A stretch of DNA of 64,000 bases from assembly GCA_017512885.1 (NCBI GenBank), contig JAFWEP010000006.1, positions 62,001 to 126,000 of the forward strand, given 5' to 3'. The position numbers and the translations under genes are program-made. Under the pieces are notes generated by a model, which worked only from the letters and a program-made list of their open reading frames with translations, ran no database searches and had not been told where the DNA came from. Shown piece after piece: positions 48,701-60,700 of the stretch. Position 1 is the first letter of the stretch. Each line of letters opens with the position of its first letter. Source of the DNA: Erysipelotrichaceae bacterium (GTDB lineage Bacteria; Bacillota_I; Bacilli_A; Erysipelotrichales; Erysipelotrichaceae).

Positions 48701-51700
48701 ATGAGTAAGAAGTTATTATCTGTTTTCCTGACGACGCTGATGCTTTTCAACACTTTGCCGGTCAATACCTGGAGAGTCGTTGCGGAAGACATTCCGCAGG
48801 AGACACCGGTCAGCGAACCTGATGAAGGTGCTTCCGCAGAAGAAGAGAGTACAGAAGGAGTTTTCCAGACAGAAGCTCCTTCGGAAGAAGGCAAGGGAGA
48901 AACGGTCATTGAGATCGAGGTCCCGGCTGATACAAAAGAAACAGCACCGGGCGGGAGCCCGGGAGTTTCGGAGGCTCCGGTCATAACGGAGGCTCCTGCA
49001 GAAACGGAGATTCCTGCGGAAACGGAAGTGCCGGAAGAAACAGCCGCACCGACAGAAGTTCCGGCAGAAACGGAAGCTCCCGCGGAAACAGAAACCCCGG
49101 AAGCGACAGCAGCTCCTGCTGCCAGTGAAGAGCCGGCTGCAGAAACGCCGGTCGAAACAGAAGTTCCTGCTGAGACTTCTGATCCTGAAGATGATCCCGA
49201 GATCCAGGAAGCCCCTGTTCTGGATTTCGTCATGAATGAAGAGATCCAGGCTTTCCACCTCCATGGTTCTTTGGCTCTGGATCAGGATGCCGCGATCGCT
49301 GCCTTAACCGAAGAGACCGAACTGTCTAAGGAAGAAGCCGAAGAGCTTACCGGCCTTCTCTTCGCCGAAGCCGAAGAAGAGGAAGAGGAAGAAGAAGGAG
49401 AGATCCCGCGCTCGGCAGACGGTTCCAATATCGAATCCATCTCTGCCAAATGGGTCACCGCAGATACCACGGATAACGGTGAAGACGGGCTCTTATATAT
49501 CAAACCGAACGGCGACGAACTGCAGAATGTCCGTCTGCAGATCTCCTACGCCCTTTCCGGTGAACACAATTACGCCCCCGGCGACATCACCATCACCATC
49601 CCTGCTTCCATCTTTACGACCAGAGAGGGAAAGAATACCGGCAAGATCGTCATCCCTTACCCGGAAGATCCTTCCCGTAAGAATGATTTCAACTGGAAAC
49701 TGGTCGGCGATCACTATATCCTGACCAACACCAAGAATATGTCGGCAGCCACCAAGGGCTATATCGAGATCGGTTTCGGCGATATGAAGCCGCATGAACT
49801 GGTCGATATGCAGGTATCCAAGCCCTTTGATGCCTACCTGGAAGTGGTCACGCATAAAGGTAACACCATCGCCCTGCGTTCCAATGAACTGACTGCTCAG
49901 TTCGATACGGAAGCGAAAGTCACTTCAGCCCTGAAGCGTGCGCATTCCGCGGCCCGCTATGTTTCGCCGTCGCAGATCCCGGCGGCCCAGCGAACGGAAG
50001 GTGAAGAGGAATACGTCTGGGTCGACTGGTATGTACAGGCCGATATCGTCTCCAACACGCAGTATGTCCTGAAGATGACGGATACGATCCCGGACGAATA
50101 TCACGGCTTCATCGTCGATAAGAATGCCGGTACGCTTTCGGAAGAAGACCGCAAAGCGGAAAAGACCCTGACCCCAAGCTACAGTGACGGCTGGACGAAC
50201 TATTATTCTTTCTCCACCGCCTACCCGGCTTCCCAGTTCAAGAAAGATACCAGCTATTACCTGAAAAACAATATCGAATTCACCCTGACCGAGGTCGATC
50301 CGGCTGCAGAAGTCACCAACCCCAATGTCGGAGAAGATCCGCAGCTGATCACGACTGCCGTTTCCTCTGCGCAGACCCTCTTCCGTTACACGGATCCGAA
50401 GTGGGAGAACCCGCAGGGCCATTTCATGGTCATCAAGAACGGCAATGACGATACCCGCAAGCGGAATCTGACCCACAACCAGTACTATCCCGGCGGGATC
50501 TCGGATATCCATATGTGGTATTACCGCGGTTCCGGTTACTACGGCATCTATCCTTCCGCCCTCAACCAGATGCAGAACGGGGAAGATGTCCGCCTTTCCT
50601 ATACCGTAGATACGGTCGGCTACATCATGCCCTGGACCTACAAGGAAGTCGTACCGGGCACTCCGGATCCCGACGATCCCACCAAGTGGGAGATCCCGCC
50701 GGCCCGCATCAAGGAGAACTTCTTCAACCGCAGCGTTACTCTGACGACTTCCGACAAGGGGATCAGCCTGACCCGTTACGGGGAGAAGTTGAAGATCTTT
50801 GAAGACTATGAGTATGTCTCGATCGAATTCCCGCAGGCTCCCTGGATCTACGACGGCGAGCCTCACAACATCAACGATGACGGCTCCTGGAGCGCAAAAC
50901 ATGCCCAGGACGGTACGTTCCTGTATACCCGTGACAGTGACTGCAGTCATATCCCGGACATTACCCTGGAAATACTCAGGAACGGAAAATGGGAGAAATA
51001 CGCAACTGCCAGCTGGAAGAGCGGATCTTTGAGCGTGAAGCTGGAAAGCGGCGAAACGCAGACTTCAACAGTCGTGGAAGTTCCTTCCGATACCGAGAAC
51101 TTCCGTACGATCGTCGTTTCCAACAACGCAGCCATCGACTATGACATCCGTCCGGTCATAAAACTGAAGGACACCGAAAGGATGCAGGAACTGATCGCAG
51201 AAGCCTTTGAAGCGACCAAGATCCCGGAGATGGAAGTCTGGAACGAAGCCAACATGACGGCCGTACAGACTGACGACGATTCTCTGATCGTCAGTATCGA
51301 CAACGACGGCCGGGACCTGGTCCGCGGCTATACGACAGATGTGGAGGTCTATCCCTTCAAGAACGGGACCTCCTCCATTACCGATGTGGACTATGACCGC
51401 AATCTGGTCACCATTCATTACAATGCCCGGGTCGAAGAGCGTTCTCTGATCGACTTCAGCAACCGTGACATCTATGTTCAGGCGCTGGAAGATAAACAGA
51501 TCCTGCCGGAGACCCATGGGACATGGCGCGATCTGCTGCCGAAGGGCGTTACCCCTGACCTCAACAGTATCCGCCTGCGTTCCGGCGACCGGATCACTTC
51601 CGTCAGCAAGGAAGACAACTACAACGGTTCCGGCCGGACCCTGCTGATCGTCGAAGCGGATCTGACGCCGGTCCCGCAGACCTATCGTCTGGGCGATTCC

Positions 51701-54700
51701 TACTACTACGAAGATGTGCCTTCGATCTCTTTTGATGCGACCTATCCGCTGGAGGCGCTGACGGACTACGGCAATACCCTGCACAACGTCATCTCCTTCG
51801 AATCCTCCAACGAAAAGATCGGCAACGTCGACGGCTATAAGGGTGAACCGGATGATCCCTTCTCCTCGAATAACGTTGCGACTGCCCGCGCCTTTGCGGA
51901 TGAGAGAGAAAAGGGCTGGATGAAGGATCTTGATCCGGACCGCGATGATCCGGTCTTCGTCTATGCCGGCGTCTATACCCACCTGAACCCGATCTCGGCA
52001 GCCCGTACTTCTCTGCAGAAGGACGTCATGGTCAACAATGACGGCATCTGGGGCGACGGTCTTTACTATGAAGATCCCGAAGGAAACCGCATGGATGTCT
52101 ATGAAGGCGGACGTTATACCTACCGTCTGCGTATGGTCTCCAATGCCGATACGATCTCCAAGGACATGGTCCTCTATGACTCCCTGGAGAACTTCTATGC
52201 CGGTGACGGCAACGATGAAGCGGATATCGATGCCCCGCGCTGGCAGGGCCGTCTCTTCAGCATCGATGTCAGTCAGCTGATCGAAAGAGGCTGTGCCCCG
52301 GTCATCTATTACAGTACTGTTCCGGGACTGGAGCTTTCCGATGAATCCGATCCGCAGAAAGCCAACACCGTCAATACCGATCTGACCAATAAGGAAGTCT
52401 GGATCAGAGCCGATGATTACCAGGGTGAACTGAAAGACGTCAAAGCCGTGGCGATCGATGCCTCGAAGAAGAAGGACGGGTCTGATTTCGAACTGCAGCC
52501 GAAAGAATCCGTCGTCGTCTTCCTGGAGATGCGTGCACCTTCCGCAGAGGAAGCGGCTGCCCTGGAAGAAGATGCCCATGCCTACAATAACGGCTATCTG
52601 ATTGCGACCTCCGTCGACAGCGAGACCGGAGTCGAAGAGGGCGACAGCTTCATCCGCAAGGACTACACCAAAGTCGGACTGAAAGAATACCAGTACCACG
52701 TCAGCAAGCTCTGGGATGATGACAAGGACCGCGACGGAAAGCGTCCGGAAGAGATCGTTATCCATCTGCTGGCCAATGGGGAAGAGACAGGAAAGACGCT
52801 CACGATCATTCCGGATGAGGATGGAAAGTGGGAAGCCCATTTTGAACATCTTCCTTACTTCGATGAGAACGGCAAGGTGATCCGCTACAGCGTCCGTGAA
52901 GAGGTACCGGAGTCTTATACCGCAGCCTATAAAGCCGGTGAAGAAGGGACAACGATCACCAACTCCCGTCCGCCGGAGAAGACTGAAGTCAGCGGTCAGA
53001 AGATCTGGGTCGGAGACAATTCCGAAGCCCGGCCGGAGTCGATCATAGTCAAGCTGTATAAGAACGGTGAATACCTGAAGCAGCAGACCGTCAAAGTCGA
53101 TAAGGACGGCAACTGGAAGTATTCCTTCAATGACCTCTTCAAGTATGAAAAGGGCGAAGAGATCAGCTATACCGTCGAAGAAGTCCTGAGCGGCAAGGGC
53201 GATTCCTATCAGCCGGCGATCGACGAAGACGGCCGTACCCTGATCAACACCTATCATCCTCTGGGCGATCTCATCGTCCGCAAACAGATCCGGAATACGA
53301 CGGAAGTATCTGCCGAGCAGGAGTTCCGTTTCACTTTCCGCTTTACGAAAACGGAAGATGGTGAAGAGAAACCGGTCCTGGACAGTTACGAATACTACCT
53401 CCTGAACGCTGAGAATGAACCGGCGGAAGATGCGGAACCGGACGGAACGGTCGCCAACGGCGAGACCGTCACCATCAAGGGCGGCCAGGCGATCTATATC
53501 AAAGATATCGATGAATATGTGAACTACACGGTCAGCGAAGAAGAGACTGCCGGTTTCTCACAGACGAACATCGAGAACGCTTCCGGCACGATCCGGCCGA
53601 ATACGACCGCTTCTGCTTCCTTCACCAATACCTACGCTGCCAGCGGACGCATCAACCTGCAGGCAGAGAAGACCCTGCTGAACAGAGAACTGCAGCGTTA
53701 TCAGTTCCGTTTTGAACTGTACGAAGTGACGGAAGACGAAGAAGGAAACGAAAGTGAAACGCTGATCCGTACAGCCTCCAACGAGCGTCCGAGTGAGACC
53801 GTCAAACGGGAAGACGAAACGGTAGAGTCCTCTACGGCTGCAGTCATCTTCGGTGCCCTGCGCTATACCGAAGCCGATCACGGCAAGACCTATAACTACC
53901 GCATCAAGGAAACGAAGACCGACAAAGCCGGCTACGTCTATGACGAGTCTGTTTATGACGTGACTGTGGAAGTTACGGATAACGGCGACGGCACTCTGAC
54001 GATCACTCCTGTCTATTCCAGACAGACGGAAGAAGGATCGGAGGAGTCTGAAAAGGCTGTCTTCAGCAATGAATACAAGGCGGAAGGCGAACTGACGCTG
54101 CGGGCCTGGAAGGATCTGCAGGGCCGGAAGGTCAAAGAGAATGAATTCTCTTTCCAGCTCCTGGATGAACACGGCGCTGTCTTACAGACCAAAGGAAACG
54201 ATGAGAAGGGCGCGGTGAGCTTCGATGCCCTGAAGTTCACCGAGAAAGATATCGATAAGACCTTTATCTACGGCGTGAAGGAGATCACCGGCTCCGATGC
54301 GACAGTCATCTACAGTAAAGATATTTACGGTTACACAGTAACGGTCCGGGATAACGGCGACGGCACCCTGAGTTTTGAGCAGGGCTTTGCGGAGCCGGAA
54401 TACGGCCCGATGGAAAGCTGTCCGAAATGCAACGGCGAGGGAAACTTTACCGTTGAATTAGGAAACTACTCCTCACTTGCCGATGAATACGGTACATTTG
54501 GCGAAAAAATGAGTTCGCTTATGCAGGCTGTCAGCACTTACGGAGCAGTTATCTCCACTGCAGACGCGATGGTAGGATCCTGCAGTTCTGATTTTACGGA
54601 AGTACTCAATGCGTTTAATGATGTATTGGAATGTACCGGCCACACAGAACGGGGCTTAGATGGTAAGGATCTGATCGTTCAGTATTCCAGAAACGGGGAT

Positions 54701-57700
54701 ATCGTTCTGATCTGTTCCTGCCCGATATGCAATGGCGGCAACGGAATCTGTTTCACCTGCAGCGGGACCGGAAAACTGCACCCCGAGCTGACAGAAGGTA
54801 TTGCGAATCCGTTTGCCCCCGCTCCCAGCGGCTCTGTCTTCATCACCAGCAGCAACTGCAACAGTTATTCAGATTTTCTGAAGGCAAATCCAAACGCAAA
54901 GACAGTGCAGATCTTTGCGCGGATCTGTGAACTGGGCGGAGAGATAACCATTGGCAACGAACACGACAGACAGTGGTATATAGACCACTATATGCATTGG
55001 AGGAATCAGTACGATGCTACAGGTCTGCCGTATTCCGTAGACGAAAGGGTCCCCCATGCGGAATACCATGGCTCGGATCCGGTATTGGCAGAGCTTTTCG
55101 GAATACCGGAAGATGCCGTGGCTACATTCTCGGTCGATATGATCTCGGCAGGTGGATACGCACATGGAAACGGAGCCTGTTCGTATGTCATAAAAGCGTC
55201 ATGTGATTATCCTGTGGATTGTCCGGCATGTTCCGGCACAGGGCACATGCAGTACATCGTTCACTGGAACACGGAAGAAGGCGAGCTCCCGGTCTTTACC
55301 AATACCCTGAAGCCCGGTAACCTGTCGATCACCAAATACACGCAGGATGCGGAAACAGCTGATCCCAACCAGGAATTCACCTTCCACGTCAAACTGATCG
55401 GGGAAGGTATTCCGGACGGAGAACTGGAATATCAGCTGGAACAGGTTCCGGCAAAAGATACAGCCGGAAACGGGACGAGTGCAACGCCGCTGCAGGTCTT
55501 TGAAGTACCTGAAGAGGATTCCGCTGTACCGGAAGAACAGCCGGTAAACGAAGAAATCATTCCTGAAGAAGGAACGAACACTTCCCGGCATTTCGATCTG
55601 CTTTCTTCACTTTTCATGACAGTAAAGGCAGAGGACGAAGACATCGTACGATCGGGCACCTATGACGGAGTCAGCTGGCGTCTGACCAAAAACCACGAAC
55701 TGATCATCGGTAAGGCTGGTGAGGAACAGTCGTTCACAGTCAAAGAGAAACGTCTCGGTACCTATCCCTGGTTAAAGGATGATTGGTATAAACCGTCCTA
55801 TATCTGGACAGTACGCTTTGAAGGAACAGTCCGTGGGAACGGTTCGATGGACTATATGTTCGTAAACTGCACGGATCTGCGGAATTTTGATTCTACGAAT
55901 TTTGATACGAAGAACATTACATCGATGAAAGGCATGTTTGCGGCATGTAAGAACCTTAGAGAAACGGACTTCTCACATTTCGATACGAGCAGCGTAACGG
56001 ATATGAGTTCTATGTTCAGCGGCTGTCAGTATACGACGAAATTGGATCTTTCCAGCTTTGATACCAGCAAAGTTACGGACATGTCCTATATGTTCTATAC
56101 TTGCCAGCTTTTGACCAATCTGAACCTTTCCAGCTTTGATACCAGCAATGTTACAGATATGTCGTACATGTTCTGTATGAACAGCACCGGACAGTACAGC
56201 CGGACGCTGGACGTTTCCGGATTCAATACACAGAACGTCGCCAATATGTGCAGCATGTTCAGTTATCTGAGCGTTGACAGCCTGGATGTAACGAATTTTG
56301 ATACCCGTAACGTTACGAACATGAGCAGTATGTTCATGCAGTGCAAGAGCCTGAAAGAGGTCGATGTTTCCGGCTTTGATACGGGGAATGTCACGGATTT
56401 CAGTTCTATGTTCGGCGGATGCCGGTATCTGAAAGCAGTCGATGTCTCCGGATTCGATACTTCGAAGGCAACGAATATGTCCAATATGTTTAGCGGATGC
56501 AATACCCTGACGGAACTTGACTTCTCCTCCTTCGATACACGTAATGTGACAAGGATGGGCTCGATGTTCAACGATTGCAGATCATTAACATCTCTTGACC
56601 TTTCCGGCTTCAATACAGAGAAAGTGACCGATATGAGTCAGATGTTCCTGTACTGTACTTCGCTGGAAGACCTGGACGTGTCCAGTTTTGACACCGGAAA
56701 CGTACAATATATGAGTTCGATGTTTTCCAACTGCGGAAAACTGCGCATGCTTGATCTGTCTGGCTTTGATACGCGGAATGTCACCTACATGGGCAGGATG
56801 TTTGATAAGACGGACAGTCTGGCTGCGATCACGCTCAGCGAGAACTTCTCCTTTAAAGGCAAGGACATCTCTTCCGAAAGCAATCAGGCGGTACTGATGA
56901 ACCCGACAGCTACGGAAGAACTGACCGGAAAGTGGATCCGCGATGACGGCAGTTACGGTCCGTATACAGCAGAAGAACTGAAAGAGCGGTATCAGGAGAA
57001 TGCAGATACCTGGTCCGGGACCTGGATCTGGCAGACCACTTCACAGGACTACAGCGTTGCGTTCACTGCACCTGAAGCAACAGGTGCGATGCCGGATTCG
57101 AAATTCAATGCTCTGAAGGAAGAACAGCTCCCTGCCAACCGCTTCTACAAGTTCGCTTATACATTTGATCACTGGGATGACGGCAATGGTCATACCTATG
57201 CAGATCAGGGAGCTATCCCGGCTAATACGTATAGCGCCGGAAGCAGCATAACCCTGACGGCAGTCTTTACGCCGATTAATACGACCGTAAATGTGGTCGA
57301 TGGTGCATTCACCTTCACATTGAAGGGCAATGAAAGAGCGGTATTCAGTGATATCCCTGCCGGTACGGCCTATCAGGTCTATGAAGAGACGCCGGACGGC
57401 TGGGTGCTCATCGAACAGAAAGACGTATCGGGAACGATACAGCCTTTGGAGACCTCTGAAGCAGAGTTCACCAATAAGTATCAGCCTGGTACGACGACTG
57501 CTCAGTTCAACGGCACCAAGACATTGGACGGTCAGGCAGCAGAGAAGGATTCCTATTCCTTCACGCTTACGGAAGCTGGAGCAGAGTCTCTGACGATCCT
57601 GGAGAACGGGGAAGAGAAAGAGGTCTCTCTGCCTCTCACGGTCTCTGTCTCGGAAGGAGGCTTCCTGCAGTTCCCGATCATCCTCTATACCGAAGAGGGC

Positions 57701-60700
57701 GTTCATACCTATACCATCGCCGAAGTCGATCCTCAGGATGAGAAGGTCGACTATGATACACACAAAGAGACTGTTACCGTAACCGTCAGTGATGACGGAC
57801 ACGGGAATCTCTCGGCTTCCGTTTCCTACGATACGGGAGATATTGCCTTTGCTAATAAGACAAGACCCGGAAATCTGCGTATCCGCAAGATCGCCGAGAA
57901 TGTCTCTTCTGCCAATAAGGACGATACCTTTACCTTCAAGATCACTCTCAATAACGAGAAAGGTATCCCCTTAGGTGAGGACGACAATATCTATTGGTAT
58001 GTCCTGAACGCTGACGGCAGCATTTCCAACAGTGCTTCCAAAGCCAATAAGCTTCAGAGCATCAATGGCCTCTATAAGGAAGAGCCTCTGAATACAGAGG
58101 ATCTTTCGAGCGGTGGGAATGCGGAGTATAAGATCGCTCCTGTGATTGGTTCTGTTCAGTTTTTGGGGAATACTTATGTATCGAAAGAACTGTTCCATGC
58201 CTCTGATGAAGAGCTGGAAGGGGATGCCTATGCGATCCTCACTGCTGACGGAGAGCTGATCTTCTTCCGCAGCAAAGCGCAGCTCACGGCCGGAACAGGA
58301 AAAACAGTAACGATCAACGGCGAAAGTATCAGCGGACAGATCTTCTGCGTCGATGAAGAGGGAACGAAATCCGGATCTACATCCAAATACAGCGGTACAG
58401 AGTGGCAGTGGCCTCAGGCAAAGATAAAATCAGTCAGAGTCGCCGACGGATACGCCATTAAGCCTGCAAGTATGGCATCCTGGTTCGCTAACTGCAGCGA
58501 AATGACTGCATTCGATGCAAACGGTTTTGATACCAGCAACGTCAGAAGCATGTATCGCACGTTCTATTACTGCTATAAGCTATCCTCTTTGGATCTGGCT
58601 CCTTTTGATACGAAGAATGTCACGACGATGGAGGAAATGCTGGCGAATTGCTACAAGATCACATATATAGGAAGCAGACCGGACAAAACATATGGTTTGC
58701 GCACAGTAAATGTCTCTGGCTTTGATACCGGCAATGTTACAAATATGCGCAGAATGTTCTCGACGAGCGCCCTTATCAGTTCCTTAGATGTTTCACGATG
58801 GGATACCAGCAAAGTGACAACTATGGAATCTATGTTCGAAAGACTTACGAATATATCCCGTATAACAGGATTATCGAATTGGGACACAGGACAGGCGACG
58901 AATATGAAGAATATGTTCTTCCTGTGTCATGCTCGAGTACTGGACGTATCGAACTGGAATACCGGAAACGTTGTCACGATGGAATCCATGTTCAAACAGA
59001 GCCGTGTGCAGACACTTGATATTTCCGGCTGGGATACGCACAGTCTTCAAAATGTGAAGGAGATGTTCTGCGAGAATACCTCTTTGAGAAAACTTGATGC
59101 CGGAAACTGGGATACCAGTAAAGTTACTTCAAGTGTAAATGGAATTTTCCGAGGCTGTTCAAGTCTGACTGCTTTGAATATTTCCGGTTGGGATCTTGCA
59201 AGCGCATCTTATTCGACTTCCGGTTACTCCATGTTTGCCAATTGCAGCAATCTCTCTGAGATCAGTATCGGCGAAGGATTCCGTTTCTTTAGTCCGAATA
59301 ACCTTTTCCCAACACCAAAAACCAGTGTTTCTACCGGAAATTGGATACGCATCGATGATGCTCTTACTCCGAAGACCGAAGAGGAACTGAATAGAGATTT
59401 CAGCAATGATCCGGAACGCTGGGCTGGGACCTGGATCTGGGAAATCGATAACAGCAAGTGCTTTATCACTTTTGATGCGAATGGCGGATACCATAGCGGC
59501 GAAGGAACGCTTGCTGTTGCTTCTGCAGATCAGCCAATCTCTTTGCCGAGCAGCGAAACGACAACAAGACTGCATTACTCGCTTTCCGGGTGGAGTACAA
59601 CGAAAGACGGGAGCACTAAGGTTTATGAACCAGGAACTATCGCAACAGATATTGTTCGTCTGGGAGAAAAGATCACTCTATATGCGCAGTGGATCGAATC
59701 AAATCTGCGTCAATACACGGTCATCCATTACCAGCAGACAAGTGATCTAAAGAAATACAATCAGGTCTTTAAACAAACATATGATGGTGAAAAAGGCGGC
59801 TCTGTAACTCCGGAAGTAAAGAACTATGACGGTTTCCTCTCTCCGGAACCTCAGACCGTTACCGTAGCGGATGATGACAGTACGGTCGTCAACTATTACT
59901 ATGACCGGATCACTTACTCTGTGAAGTTTGACGGCAACGGGGCGACCTCGGGACAGATGAAGGAAGCAGAAGTGTTCGTCTACAACATCCGCAAGACCCT
60001 GACTCCCAATACCTATCAGAAGAAGGGCAGTATCTTCAATGGCTGGAATACGGCAAGAGACGGCAGCGGTACAGCCTATACCGACCAGCAGTCGGTCCTG
60101 AATCTGGCCGATGAAAACGGAAAGGTCATTACTCTCTATGCCCAGTGGCTGGACAATGAACATGAACTGACGCCGCAGAACGGTGTCGTCTATGTCACGG
60201 TCAAAGCCGGACAGACGGTGGTCATCCCCGATCTGCCGGCAGGCACTACCTACACGATCGAAGAAGTGAATGTACCGGATGGCTGGAAAGAGACCGGCAA
60301 GGTCAATGAAGACGGTTCGATCGAGGCCAATGTCACAGCAACCGCCTCGGTGACCAATACCTACACTGCGAAAGGCTCTGCTTATCTCGAAGCTCATAAA
60401 GCTCTGCCGGAAGATACGCTGACGGCAGGAAGGTTCACCTTCGAGCTTCTGGACAGCAGCCGCAATGTTCTGCAGACCAGGAGCAATGATGAACCCGATA
60501 CTTCCGAAAAGGTCTTCGATGAAGAGGGGAACAGCGTGGACAATCCGTGGAAGGGTACCGCGCCGGTCATCTTTGATGAGATTACCTATACCGAGAAGGA
60601 TATCGGACACACTTATACCTACTACATCCGGGAAGTGGCAAAGGACGGCGACAACGTTGCCTATGACACGCACGAAGAAAGAGTCAGCGTCACGGTTACG

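Noticed and set aside
55840-59260. CRISPR-like array from the regular repeats
   Set aside because: The repeats are about 75 nt, in frame, vary in sequence and encode BspA-type protein repeats with no unique spacers.
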